Numbered from the stretch's first letter, positions 23,343 through 32,388 are shown. The stretch: DNA of 64,000 bases from Hyphomicrobiales bacterium (GCA_003577315.1 QEVK01000004.1:71358-135357), one strand, 5' to 3'. Notes: a model not told the origin generated them from the letters alone. Numbers and translations: made by a program.

Positions 23343-24794
23343 TCACGCCTCCTGTTGCGGCACGGCTTTCCAGAAGTAGCGGATGAAGCCGCGCCGCTCG
23401 TCCACCGCCTTGATCCTGAACGACATGCGCATCGGCCGCCCGACCTCGACGTCGCCCGCGTCGACGTCGGTGAACTCGCAGACCATCCGCCCGCCGCCCT
23501 CGAAGTCGACGAGCCCGTAATAGCCCGGCGGGTCCGGCGTATAGCCGAGCTGGTCGGCGGTGAAGCTCACGACGCGCGCGGGAATGTCCGCCAGCGGATA
23601 GTCTTCCTGCGTCGCCCTGTCCGCCGCATTGCCGGCGACGCTGATCTCCGAGCGGGGGAACTGCACCGCGCCCGTCCTGGTGCAGCGGCCGCCGACGAGG
23701 CCGAGGACGGTCCTGCGGTTGCGGTAGAGAGCGGTGAGGGGCTGCTTCTGGTCGAACTCGGCGCGCATGCCGAGGTCCATCTTCAGATGTCCGCTGAACG
23801 CCAGATACTTCATGTAGTTGTCTTCCGCACGGCGGCGAGACAGCCATCCTGCGATGCCCAGCCCGGCGGCCGGCTGCACGATCGCGTCGGTCGCCTCGAA
23901 CAGCAGCACGTCGGCGCCCTGTCCGAAGCCGACGACGAGGATCCTGTCGCCGGGGCTGGCGCCGGCAAGCGCGTCGGCCAGCATCAGGAGCGGATGGGCC
24001 GCTCCCGCGTGGCCGACCGTGGCGGCGAGCGTATCGCGCACGGCCGTGGCCGCGATCCCCGCCTTTCCCGCCAGGGTCTCGGCGATGCCGCGCCCCGGCA
24101 CCGGAACGATCAGATGGGCGATCTCCTGCGCCTTGCATCCGAGCAGCGAAAGCGCCTCGCCGATGGCCCGCCCGACGATGCCGAGATAGCCCTCGTCACG
24201 AATCCAGCGATTTTCCCACACATAGTCGAGCTCGCGGTCGGCGCTGCGGAACTGGTCGACGAAATCGAGCGTCAGCGAGTGCGCGCCGATGAAGCGCGCC
24301 ACGACGTTCTCCGTCCCGACCAGCATCGCCGCCGCCGCGGCGCCGTCCGTCATCTCGGCTTCCGAGCCGGGCTGGGCGCGATGCTTCTCGCCCGCCACGA
24401 CCAGCATCTCGCCGCCGCCGCCCGCGGTGGCGCGCAGGGCGTTCAGCAGGGCGCCGGTGCCTGCCTTCCGGCTTGCGCCGACATCCATGGAGGAGACCGC
24501 GTCGTCGAGGTTGAGCGCCTCCTTGACGATGCCGGCATTCTGGCGGTCGGCGAAGGGCGCCGAAGTCGAGGCGAGGCAGATGCCGCGGACGGAGCCGCGG
24601 TCGCGTCCTGCAAGGCAGTCGCGGGCCGCCTCCACCGCCATGGTGACGGTGTCCTCGTCCCAGTTCGCGATGGCGCGCTCGCCCTTTGCGAGTCCGCCCA
24701 GGCCCGGCGCGAACCACCTGTTCGCGGCATGGATGGCGCTGCGCTGGAGGCGCAGGCGCGGAATGTAGGCGCCATAGGCAACGATGCCCGTCAA
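23343..24794 (-). CDS. HMG-CoA-synthase-like thiolase-fold protein fused to a DUF35-type OB-fold domain
   Basis: Starting at a TTG (24794) that follows GGAGG by seven bases and overlaps the upstream stop as TTGA, the protein has 483 residues. Residues 1-340 follow the HMG-CoA synthase/KAS III fold (GIVAYGAYIPRLRL, DVGASRKAGTGALLNAL, EMTDGAAAAAMLVG, GHAGAAHPLLML). Residues 350-483 resemble DUF35: a degenerate zinc ribbon (GGRCTRTGAVQFPRSEI, only one Cys) and an OB fold (YYGLVDFEGGGRMVCEFTDV). At the usual nucleophile Cys position the sequence reads ASRKAGT, with no Cys, so ordinary acyltransfer is doubtful. It may be a structural partner of the neighbouring thiolase, or an unusual lyase. The fusion and the missing Cys are seen directly; function is inferred. 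Confidence 0.8.
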   Translation of the reverse strand: MTGIVAYGAYIPRLRLQRSAIHAANRWFAPGLGGLAKGERAIANWDEDTVTMAVEAARDCLAGRDRGSVRGICLASTSAPFADRQNAGIVKEALNLDDAVSSMDVGASRKAGTGALLNALRATAGGGGEMLVVAGEKHRAQPGSEAEMTDGAAAAAMLVGTENVVARFIGAHSLTLDFVDQFRSADRELDYVWENRWIRDEGYLGIVGRAIGEALSLLGCKAQEIAHLIVPVPGRGIAETLAGKAGIAATAVRDTLAATVGHAGAAHPLLMLADALAGASPGDRILVVGFGQGADVLLFEATDAIVQPAAGLGIAGWLSRRRAEDNYMKYLAFSGHLKMDLGMRAEFDQKQPLTALYRNRRTVLGLVGGRCTRTGAVQFPRSEISVAGNAADRATQEDYPLADIPARVVSFTADQLGYTPDPPGYYGLVDFEGGGRMVCEFTDVDAGDVEVGRPMRMSFRIKAVDERRGFIRYFWKAVPQQEA

Positions 24795-25654
24795 TTCGTG
24801 TCCTCCGCATAGGCGACGTGACAATTGTCGAGCACGACGGCGTCGCGTTCGGCGACGCGCGCGCGAAACACGGCCCCGCCGGGTTCCTGACGCCAGATTT
24901 CAGTAATGATCGTCTCGCCCGGAAACACGACGGCGGAGAAACGGCCGCCGACCTTGCGAAGCGGCTCCGTCCTGTTGCCGCACAGGACCGACAGCACCGC
25001 GCGGCAGGCGACGGCGAAGGTGCACAGCCCGTGCAGGATCGGCCTCGGAAAACCGGCCTCGGCAGCCACCCCCGGATCGACGTGAAGCGGATTGTCGTCG
25101 CCGTTGAGCCGGTAGATCAGGGCCTGCTCGGCACGGGTGGCAAGGCTCACCACGTGATCCGGCGGCCGCTGCGGCAGCGGCGCCGGCCGCGCGGACGAGC
25201 CGGGAGAACCGCCGAACCCGCCATTGCCGCGCAATATGCTCGCCTGGCGCAGGGTCGCGATCGGCTCCCCGTCGTCCTCGCCGTAGATCCGGCGGCTGGA
25301 AAACAGGATGGCGCCCTTGTCCGCGCCTTTGTCGAGAATCTCGTCCACCCTGAGCTCCGAGCGCACGCGCCCCTCCACCGGCAGCGGCCGGTGCAACTCC
25401 ACCGACTGCTCGACATGGAGGACCCGCTTCCAGTCGATCCCGTATTGCGGCTCGCGCATCCAGAAGCCCGGATAGGCCAGGACGGCGGGATAGGTCGGCA
25501 ACGCCGAAAGCCCGTCCTCGTAGACGAAGCGCAGATCGTCCCCCGCGGGATCCTGGCCCGCGCCCACGCCCAGCGCATAGAGGATGGTGTCCTTGCGGGA
25601 AAACTCCTGCCGCGTCGTCAGCGGCGGCATGTCGAGGAGAAAGCGCGGGTCCAT
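24791..25654 (-). CDS. MaoC-type (R)-specific enoyl-CoA hydratase, double hot-dog
   Basis: The 287-residue protein resembles the hydratase-2 part of eukaryotic MFE-2: an N-terminal degenerate hot-dog (residues 1-130) and a C-terminal hot-dog with the catalytic signature RLNGDDNPLHVDPGVAAEAGFPRPILHG, where Asp and His of D-x-N-P-L-H form the active pair. It would hydrate a 2-enoyl-CoA to the 3-hydroxyacyl-CoA. It ends in overlap with the HMG-CoA-synthase-like gene and begins ten bases after the SDR stop. Together with the SDR it reconstitutes both activities of MFE-2-type beta-oxidation. Confidence 0.9.
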   Translation of the reverse strand: MDPRFLLDMPPLTTRQEFSRKDTILYALGVGAGQDPAGDDLRFVYEDGLSALPTYPAVLAYPGFWMREPQYGIDWKRVLHVEQSVELHRPLPVEGRVRSELRVDEILDKGADKGAILFSSRRIYGEDDGEPIATLRQASILRGNGGFGGSPGSSARPAPLPQRPPDHVVSLATRAEQALIYRLNGDDNPLHVDPGVAAEAGFPRPILHGLCTFAVACRAVLSVLCGNRTEPLRKVGGRFSAVVFPGETIITEIWRQEPGGAVFRARVAERDAVVLDNCHVAYAEDTN

Positions 25655-25664
25655 CTTCGCGGCC

Positions 25665-26576
25665 TCAGGCGGGATCCCACGAGAAGATCTCGGCGGAGGT
25701 CTTCAACTCGTGGAAGCTGGACTTGAAGGCCGGCTTCAGATCCGACGCGATGGTGGCCGGGGTCCAGCCTTCGGCCCTGTGCATGGAGCGGATCGGGCGC
25801 GGCACGGAAAACAGGAAGATCTCGTTCTTGCGCACGCTGAATATCTGGGCGGTGACGTCCTTCGCCTCGTCGGACAGGAGGAACACCGCCAGTGGCGCGA
25901 CCTTGTCGGCGGACATGGTCTTGAAGCGCTCGACACGCAGCCGGTCCTGCTCGGTCTCGGTCGGGATGCCGGCGGTCATGCGGCTCCAGGCGAACGGCGC
26001 GATGCAGTTGGACGTGACGCCGGACCTGCGCATGTCGAGAGCGATCGAGTTGGACAGCCCGACGATCCCCATCTTGGCCGCGGAATAGTTGGCCTGGCCG
26101 AAATTCCCGATCAGGCCGGACGTCGAGGTGAAGTGGACGAAGGACCCCGAGCCCTGATCGCGGAAATGGTTGGCCGCGGCCTTGGAGACGTTGAAATACC
26201 CGTTGAGGTGGACGTCGATGACGCCCTGCCACTCGACATGGCTCATCTTGTGGAAGATGCGGTCGCGCACGATGCCGGCATTGTTGACCACGCCGTCGAT
26301 GCGGCCGAACACGCGAACCGCATCCGCGACGATCGAGGCGGCCTGGTCCGGCTTCGAGATGTCGGCGCCGTTTGCGACGGCGTTGCCGCCGGCGGCGCGA
26401 ATCTCGTCCGCGACCTCGGCGGCCGGGCCGGCGTCCACACCCTCGCCGCTCTGGCTGCCGCCATAGTCGTTGACGACGACGCTGGCGCCCTCGCGGGCAG
26501 CGAGGAGCGCGATCTCGCGGCCGATCCCCCGGCCCGCACCGGTCACGGCGATCACCTTGTTCTCGAGTACTGGCAT
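25665..26576 (-). CDS. SDR-family 3-hydroxyacyl-CoA dehydrogenase-like oxidoreductase
   Basis: The 303-residue short-chain dehydrogenase has the cofactor motif TGAGRGIG (near residue 11), NNAG, and the catalytic Ser plus Y-x-x-x-K in TSTSGLIGNFGQANYSAAK. The phrase VVNDYGGSQSGEG after beta-strand 2, with Asp at the cofactor-selecting position, fits an NAD-dependent 17-beta-HSD4/MFE-2-type dehydrogenase. A C-terminal tail of about 50 residues extends beyond the minimal SDR core. It likely oxidises the 3-hydroxyacyl-CoA made by the neighbouring MaoC hydratase. A 189-bp gap precedes it, in which I see no clear promoter. Confidence 0.9.
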   Translation of the reverse strand: MPVLENKVIAVTGAGRGIGREIALLAAREGASVVVNDYGGSQSGEGVDAGPAAEVADEIRAAGGNAVANGADISKPDQAASIVADAVRVFGRIDGVVNNAGIVRDRIFHKMSHVEWQGVIDVHLNGYFNVSKAAANHFRDQGSGSFVHFTSTSGLIGNFGQANYSAAKMGIVGLSNSIALDMRRSGVTSNCIAPFAWSRMTAGIPTETEQDRLRVERFKTMSADKVAPLAVFLLSDEAKDVTAQIFSVRKNEIFLFSVPRPIRSMHRAEGWTPATIASDLKPAFKSSFHELKTSAEIFSWDPA

Positions 26577-26765
26577 GGCCTCTCCCTTTCCGGCCTCGAA
26601 GGATTTCCGGTCGATGTAACCTCATTCAGCGGCCGGAATAATGGTATTCATGACCGCGAATGATGCGGGATCGGCCATAGCCGTCGACGGCAAGGCTCGC
26701 TCATGATCGTGGGTTCGGTCGCCAATGCCACGCGCATCCGCCGCGATAGGGTCGCGCGGCTGCGC

Positions 26766-28901
26766 TCAGCCCTTGCGGACGATCAGCGCGTCGACCACGA
26801 CCGCGCCATTGCCGGTGCAGATGACGGGGTTGAGGTCCATCTCCGCCAGCTCGTCGGCATGGTCGGCGGCGAATTCGGATACACGCGCCACCAGATCCGC
26901 TACGGAACCGAGATCGACCGGCCCGGCCCCGCGAAAGCCCTCGAACAGCCGCCGTGCCCGCAGCGAGCGCAGCATGTCCAGCGCTTCGGCCCTCGAAACC
27001 GGAACCGGCGACAATACGGTGTCGCGCATCACCTCCACGAAAACGCCGCCCAACCCGACCATGATCATCGGGCCGAAGGACGGGTCCGAGTGCATGCCGA
27101 CGACGAGCTCCAGCCCCGGCCCGGCCATGGCCTGGACCAGCACCCCGTCGACCGCGGGTGCGGGCTCGATCCGCGCGGCTGCATCGGCGATGGCACGAAA
27201 GGCCGTGCGCACCGCGGCTTCGTCGTCGAGCGCGAGATGCACCACGCCCGCCTCGGTCTTGTGCGGCAGGTCCGGCGAGACGAGCTTGAGGGCGACCGCC
27301 CCTCCCAGCCTTTTGGCCGCGGCCACGGCCGCTTCCTCGTCCTGGACGAGCAACTCGCGGGCGACCGGGATGCCGTAGGCGGCAAGGGCGTTCTTGGCCG
27401 CATGCTCGCCCACGACCCGGCCGGCGGCGCCATCGAGGGAGCCGGCCGCGCGGACGGCGGCGTCCGGCGCCGAAAGTCTGCCGGCGGGCGCGGCCGGCCG
27501 GGCCTTTCGCCTGCGCCACGCTTCGAGCGCCGAGAAGCAGTTCTCCATGGAGCGGAAGATGGCGACGCCCGGTTCGTCCTCGACCTCCGTCGAGCCGGGA
27601 CCCTCGAGCCATTGCGTGAGCCATACCAGACAGATCGGCTTGCCGTGCTTTCGGGCAAGCTCGCCGAACATGCGGACGCGATCGGTGACGTAGCCGGTAG
27701 CCCGGGTCTGGGCCACGATCAGGGCGTCGTAGGTGTCGTCCGCAAGCAACGCCTCGACGCAATCGCGCAGGCAGGCGGGATCGTTCAGGACCTGGGCGGT
27801 GATGTCGCAGGGATTGCGCGCCGCCGCGAATTCCGGGATGCGCGATTCCAGTATCGCGATCGTGTCCGGCGCCGGTTGAGGCAGCGCCTCGCCCCGCGCC
27901 TCGGCGATGTCGGCGGCGATGATGGCGGCGCCGCCCGACGTCGTGATCACCGCCGTCCCACCTCCAAGGGGCAGGGGCGCGTTCGCGAAGAAGCCGGGAA
28001 ACTCGGTGAACTCGGCCCAGCTTTGCGTCCACACCGCGCCGGCCCTCTCGAAGATCGCGCGCTGCACGTCCGCCGATCCGGCGAGCGCCCCGGTATGGGA
28101 AAGCGCCGAGGCCGCGCCTTCGGCTCCGGTGGCGATCTTGTAGAGAATGAGCGCCTTGCCGGCGTCGCGCGCCTGGATCGCGGCGGCCAGCAGCCGCTGC
28201 GGCTCCCTCATTCCCTCATAGAGGCACGCGATGGCCTGGCAGGCCGGCTCGTCGGCCAGGAAGGAGATGAGATCGGCGATGTCGACGTCGCAGGAATTGC
28301 CGACCGTCAGCAGGTGGCTGAACGCCGCGCCGTGCTCGACCGCCTGCGAGAGCGAATAGCCCAGAGCGCCCGACTGGCTGACCAGCCCGACGGCCGGAGC
28401 GCCCGAATGGCGCAGGTTGAGGCTGCTCGAGAAGGCGGCGCCCAGCGCCGAGGTGAAGTTGACGAAGCCCGCGCAGTTGGGGCCGAGAATCCGCATGCCG
28501 CTTTCCCGGGCGACCGCCGACAGGCGATCCTGCGCGCGGCGCAGATCCTCATGCCCGGTTTCGGCATAGCCGGAAGCGAAGACGACCGCGCCCCCGACGC
28601 CGGCATCCGCGCAGGCGCGGACGACCTCCTCGACCGCCGGCTGGGCGACCGTCACGATCGCGAGGTCGGGAGCCTCGGGCAGGTCGGCCACCGCTGCATA
28701 ACAGGGCCGGCCGCCGATCGTGTCGTAGCGCGCGTTGACCGGCCACACCTTGCCCTTGAAGGCGGCCAGGTTGGCCATGGCGCGGGCGCCGAAGGCTCCC
28801 GGCCGCTCGGATGCGCCGATGACCGCCACCGAGCGCGGATCTATCAGCCGAAGCAGGTCGGTCCGCCTGTACAATGCGCGCGATGTCGCTTTCTCTGTCA
28901 T
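26766..28901 (-). CDS. NDP-forming acyl-CoA ligase (acetate-CoA ligase ADP-forming/Pat-like), three-domain
   Basis: This 711-residue protein starts at the ATG at 28901 behind AGGAAGAG. Order of domains: CoA-binding Rossmann domain (IDPRSVAVIGASERPGAFG), succinyl-CoA-ligase-like flavodoxin domains with the phosphohistidine motif ALSHTGALAGS, and a C-terminal ATP-grasp domain from about residue 480 (AYGIPVARELLVQDEEAAV ... GGVFVEVMRDTVLSPVP). The frame extends 90 codons further upstream but is arginine/serine-rich and lacks family similarity. The enzyme would activate a carboxylic acid to its CoA ester with ATP, giving ADP and phosphate. It is the likely entry enzyme of this operon, alongside the upstream CoA-transferase. 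Confidence 0.9.
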   Translation of the reverse strand: MTEKATSRALYRRTDLLRLIDPRSVAVIGASERPGAFGARAMANLAAFKGKVWPVNARYDTIGGRPCYAAVADLPEAPDLAIVTVAQPAVEEVVRACADAGVGGAVVFASGYAETGHEDLRRAQDRLSAVARESGMRILGPNCAGFVNFTSALGAAFSSSLNLRHSGAPAVGLVSQSGALGYSLSQAVEHGAAFSHLLTVGNSCDVDIADLISFLADEPACQAIACLYEGMREPQRLLAAAIQARDAGKALILYKIATGAEGAASALSHTGALAGSADVQRAIFERAGAVWTQSWAEFTEFPGFFANAPLPLGGGTAVITTSGGAAIIAADIAEARGEALPQPAPDTIAILESRIPEFAAARNPCDITAQVLNDPACLRDCVEALLADDTYDALIVAQTRATGYVTDRVRMFGELARKHGKPICLVWLTQWLEGPGSTEVEDEPGVAIFRSMENCFSALEAWRRRKARPAAPAGRLSAPDAAVRAAGSLDGAAGRVVGEHAAKNALAAYGIPVARELLVQDEEAAVAAAKRLGGAVALKLVSPDLPHKTEAGVVHLALDDEAAVRTAFRAIADAAARIEPAPAVDGVLVQAMAGPGLELVVGMHSDPSFGPMIMVGLGGVFVEVMRDTVLSPVPVSRAEALDMLRSLRARRLFEGFRGAGPVDLGSVADLVARVSEFAADHADELAEMDLNPVICTGNGAVVVDALIVRKG

Positions 28902-28932
28902 CTCTTCCTGCTGCTGAAGCTTGCGTCGAAGT

Positions 28933-30510
28933 CTATTCCCACTCGGGAGGAGAAGCCCCGGGCGGGCATGGCGGCCGCTCCCAGAACGCGGGCGTGCGCG
29001 AAAGGCGGGTGACGGGCGGCAAATAGCGGAGGCGGCCGAACGGCGTCTCCATCTCGCTCGTGGCGAAATCCTCGATCCGCAACGCGGCAGGGCTGCCTGC
29101 GACGCTTTCGGCCGGCAGCAGGCCGAATTCCTGCACCCACATCGCGGTGCGGGCAAGCGCCAGCCTGACATGATAGCTGCCGCCCTCGACGCTGCGCCTG
29201 GCCAGTGCCGCGAGCACCGCCGCCGCGCCCAGATAGGCCGTCAGATAGTCGTTGAGCAGGAGGGTGGGGACGGGCCGGGGCTGGCCCTGCCCCCCTTCCG
29301 TCGCCATGATGCCGGCCACGGCCTGCGCCTGCGGGTCGAAGCCGCCGCGCATCGACCACGGTCCGTCGTCGCCGTAGCAGCTTATCGACACATAGACGAT
29401 GCCCGAAGGCCGCAGCTCGGCGAGATCCGACGCCGACAGGCCTCGGCGGTCGAAGCTGCCCGGCGAATAGGACTGGACGAAGACGTCGGCCTCGCCGGCA
29501 AGCGCCCTGAGGCGCGCGACATCCGCCGGCAGATCGAGATCGATGAAGGCGGAGCGTTTCCCGATGCCCGTGTCCAGCGATATCGACCAGGGGTCCATGA
29601 GCCGGGGCGCGAGAACGTGAAGAACGTCCGCGCCGTGTTCCGCGAGGGTGCGCGACAGCCCGGGGCCGGCGATCACATGAGTGGCGTCGATCACGCGGAT
29701 GCCGGCGGCCGGCCTTTTCGCAGGTCCGAGCGGCAGCGGGTCGCCGCCGGCAATCTTGTCGATGACGGCAACGGGCTGCGCCGCCAGCATCCGGCCCTGA
29801 GGGTGCTCCAGCCATTCCGCCCTGGTGCGGGCGACGGCGGCGGGAAGATTGCGGGCGGCGCAGGCCTCTTCCAGTTCCCCGGCCCGCCATCGCGCCGCCA
29901 CCACTTCGATCGCCGTCGCCGCGTTGGCCGCGCCGAGCAGCTCGAGCAGCCCGTTGCGGTGGTGGGCGTAGGTGGCCTGGAAGACGACATGGCGCCCGTC
30001 GGCGCATCGGTATGCGCGGTTCAGCGGCTCCCTGACGAGGACGTCGCTGCGCCTGACGGAATGCCCGTTGAGGCGCATGAAGAGATTGGTGTCGAGGGCG
30101 GCGACGGCGTCGGCCAGCCGCAGCGACACGGTCTGGCTTTCGCCGCCGCGCAGCCGCCAGAGCTGCGCGGCCGCCAGACCCTGCGCGGCGAGCGCCGTGG
30201 CAGAGGCGGACCCGAGACGGTGAGGCGAGGCGATCACCGGATCCTCCCCGTCGATGACGGCGCGGTCGCCGGCCGGCGGCAGGCCGAGCCCGGCCAGCAG
30301 CGTGTCGAGCGCGGCGGAAATCTGCGCTTCGTTCCTCCGGTTCACTGCGATCCCTCGTGCGGGAAGCGCCGCGCGGACGCTTCCGTTGCCGTTCGCGCCC
30401 GCCTGCTCGGGGGCACGGCCAATACCTAGCGGCGCATCGGAGCGGACGGCAAGTTTCACCCGCCCCGCAACTGATGCGATTTCACTCCATATTGAGGACC
30501 GTTCGGCCAT
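28933..30510 (-). CDS. Family III (CaiB/BaiF) CoA-transferase with permuted, one-and-a-half-domain architecture
   Basis: From the ATG at 30510 the protein has 525 residues. Residues 30-240 look like the latter part of a CaiB domain (GSASATALAAQGLAAAQLWRL, RRSDVLVREPLNRAYRCADG, ARNLPAAVARTRAEWLEHPQG). A typical family III start then appears (AAGIRVIDATHVIAGPGLSRTLAEHGADVL), ending with LLLNDYLTAYLGAAAVLAAL, whose Asp corresponds to the catalytic residue of formyl-CoA transferase. So the usual N-terminal segment comes second. It would transfer CoA between carboxylic acids. A GTG at 30540 is in frame but lies close to the predicted transcript start. It is the first gene of the eight-gene operon. 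Confidence 0.85.
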   Translation of the reverse strand: MAERSSIWSEIASVAGRVKLAVRSDAPLGIGRAPEQAGANGNGSVRAALPARGIAVNRRNEAQISAALDTLLAGLGLPPAGDRAVIDGEDPVIASPHRLGSASATALAAQGLAAAQLWRLRGGESQTVSLRLADAVAALDTNLFMRLNGHSVRRSDVLVREPLNRAYRCADGRHVVFQATYAHHRNGLLELLGAANAATAIEVVAARWRAGELEEACAARNLPAAVARTRAEWLEHPQGRMLAAQPVAVIDKIAGGDPLPLGPAKRPAAGIRVIDATHVIAGPGLSRTLAEHGADVLHVLAPRLMDPWSISLDTGIGKRSAFIDLDLPADVARLRALAGEADVFVQSYSPGSFDRRGLSASDLAELRPSGIVYVSISCYGDDGPWSMRGGFDPQAQAVAGIMATEGGQGQPRPVPTLLLNDYLTAYLGAAAVLAALARRSVEGGSYHVRLALARTAMWVQEFGLLPAESVAGSPAALRIEDFATSEMETPFGRLRYLPPVTRLSRTPAFWERPPCPPGASPPEWE

Positions 30511-30542
30511 TGCCACAGGAAAAAGCAATACGGCCTGCACGG

Positions 30543-30570
30543 AAAATACAGCGTCAAGCTATTGAAACAA
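30543..30570 (-). promoter_or_regulatory. Predicted promoter of the eight-gene acyl-CoA operon
   Basis: On the minus strand TTGTTT (30565-30570) and TATTTT (30543-30548) are spaced by 16 bases in an unusually A+T-rich patch. The implied start near 30536 supports translation from the ATG at 30510 over the GTG at 30540. This is a sequence-pattern call only. Confidence 0.35.
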
Positions 30571-30598
30571 AAAAAGAATATGCCACAGATGGGTGACG

Positions 30599-30617
30599 GG
30601 GCGCAGCGTCTGCGCCC
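30599..30617. repeat. Hairpin GGGCGCAG-CGT-CTGCGCCC
   Basis: A perfect 8-bp stem with a 3-base loop lies about 90 bases upstream of the CoA-transferase ATG and 240 upstream of the binding-protein gene. No T-run follows on either strand, so it is not a standard intrinsic terminator. It could be an operator or a structural element. Confidence 0.4.
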
Positions 30618-30858
30618 TCGCGGCCCCGGCATTGCGGAGTTTTGACACCTCCCCGGAAGCTGTGTCAGTCTCCGGCCATCGTCGGGGCGGATGAGAGCAT
30701 CCTTGCAATGTCGGCAGGTGCTGCCCCGCGTAGATGCTCCGTCGCTTGCGTGCCGTGATCCATCGCGTACCTGCAACGACCGATCGTATCGGTCCTGCCG
30801 GGTGAGGGAGCGCGTGCGCGAAAGGCGAGGGCGGGTGTGGAAACAATGGGAGGACACA

Positions 30859-32388
30859 ATGCGCCTGAGGAAGTTTCTCTTTGCGGCGGCTCTGTCGGTC
30901 GCGCTGCCGGCGATCGCCGGCGTCGGCTCCGTCTCGCCGGCACATGCCGAAAGCACCGTGAACATCGGGCTGCCGTTCCAGCTTTCGCCGCGCTATTTCG
31001 ACCCGACCGAAACCGCCAACGGCACCTATTTCGCCATCCTCTACGCCGTGCACGACGCTCTGGTGCGGCTGGACGACCAGGGAGCGCGTCCGAGCCTCGC
31101 CGAATCGGTGACCAGCAATGCCGACCTGACCGAGATCACCTACAGGCTGAGGCCGGGCCTCACCTTCCACAACGGCGATCCTCTGACCGCCGATGACGTC
31201 AGGTTTTCGCTGGAGCACTATTCGGGCACGTCGGCGGACGCGTTCAAGTCGCGGATCGCCGCCATCGAGACGCCGGACGAGCTCACCGTCGTCGTGCGGC
31301 TCCACAGCCCGTGGCCCGACTACGCCGCCCTGTCGGGAACGACCGCGTCGGCGTTCGGCTGGATCGTTCCGAAAGCCTATTACGAGAAGCTCGGCGCGGA
31401 AGGTTTCATGAACGCCCCGGTCGGCCTCGGCCCCTTCATGGTCGAGAAGATCGATCCGGGCCGCGAGGTCGTTCTCAAGCGTTTCGACAACTATCATGGC
31501 CGCAAGCCCCTCGTCGACCGCATCGTCATGCGCACCGCCACCGACGGCGCGCAGTCCCTGGCGCAGGTCAACACCGGCGAGCTCGACGTCGCCTACAACA
31601 TGCTCGGCGAGCTGGGCGTGGCCGCCTCGAAGATGGATGGCGTCACCCTCTACGAGAATCCGACCTACACCACCTTCTTCCTGAAGTTCTTCGACGCCGC
31701 CGACCCGGATTCGCCCTGGTCCAGGAAGGAAGTGCGGCAGGCCGTGAACCTCCTGCTCGACCGCGAGGCCATATCGATGATCGAGACCAACGGCGCCTCG
31801 CCGGCGACACAGAGCATCGTGCCCTCGAAGCTGCCCTATGCCGTCGAGTTGCCCGTGTCGAAGCCCGATCTGGAGCAGGCCCGGAAGCTGCTGGCCGAGG
31901 CGGGATATCCGGACGGCTTCGACGGCGGAAAGCTGGTTCCCATCGCGCCTTACTGGCGCATGGCCGAGGCGGTCGCCGCCATGCTCGACGCCGCCGGAAT
32001 CAAGGTCGAGATCCAGAAGATGGAGCGCGCCGTGTTCTATCAGAAGCTCGCGGACAAGGAGATGACGGGCGTGTGCCTGTGCGCGGACGGCACGATGGGC
32101 AACGCCTCGACGCGGCTGGGCCGCCATGTCTACTCCAAGGGGGTTCACAACTACGCGCCCGTTCCGGAATTCGACGCGCTTTACGAGGCGCAGCTCGTCG
32201 AGATCGACGAGGCCAAGCGCGCCGAAATGCTGGCCGAGCTGCAGCGCAAGGTCTACGACATGGCCTACGACGCGCCGATCTTCAACCTCGCGCTGCCGGC
32301 CGCTATCGGTCCCCGCGTGAAGAACGCGGCGTTCCTGGTGCCCGGGAATGCGTATATCGCTCCCGTCGAGCTACTTGAGCTGAAATAA
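30859..32388 (+). CDS. Periplasmic substrate-binding protein of a peptide/nickel-type ABC importer
   Basis: Starting at the ATG at 30859 behind GGGAGGACACA, this 509-residue protein has a signal peptide (MRLRKFLFAAALSVALPAIAG...AHA, cleavage near residue 33). The mature part is a class C (SBP_bac_5) binding protein: LPFQLSPRYFDPTETANGTYF, YRLRPGLTFHNGDPLTADDV, GLGPFMVEKIDPGREVVLKRFDNYHG. Many homologues bind oligopeptides, but others bind opines, glycosides or organic acids. It is the first gene of a complete five-gene importer. With a CoA-ligase operon divergently upstream, the imported solute may be the substrate of that pathway; this is inference. Confidence 0.93.
   Translation: MRLRKFLFAAALSVALPAIAGVGSVSPAHAESTVNIGLPFQLSPRYFDPTETANGTYFAILYAVHDALVRLDDQGARPSLAESVTSNADLTEITYRLRPGLTFHNGDPLTADDVRFSLEHYSGTSADAFKSRIAAIETPDELTVVVRLHSPWPDYAALSGTTASAFGWIVPKAYYEKLGAEGFMNAPVGLGPFMVEKIDPGREVVLKRFDNYHGRKPLVDRIVMRTATDGAQSLAQVNTGELDVAYNMLGELGVAASKMDGVTLYENPTYTTFFLKFFDAADPDSPWSRKEVRQAVNLLLDREAISMIETNGASPATQSIVPSKLPYAVELPVSKPDLEQARKLLAEAGYPDGFDGGKLVPIAPYWRMAEAVAAMLDAAGIKVEIQKMERAVFYQKLADKEMTGVCLCADGTMGNASTRLGRHVYSKGVHNYAPVPEFDALYEAQLVEIDEAKRAEMLAELQRKVYDMAYDAPIFNLALPAAIGPRVKNAAFLVPGNAYIAPVELLELK

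Larger units (their letters stand above)
30511..30858. other. 348-bp divergent intergenic region between the CoA-transferase and the Dpp-type operon
   Basis: It holds the predicted leftward promoter (30543-30570), an 8-bp stem hairpin (30599-30617) and, for the rightward operon, a perfect TTGACA at 30642-30647 without a convincing -10 box at the expected distance. No supported gene lies here. Confidence 0.5.

Noticed and set aside
26577..26765. Possible promoter between the SDR and CoA-ligase genes
   Set aside because: The 189-base gap has no -35/-10 pair I would defend and no clear hairpin; operon continuity is the simpler reading.
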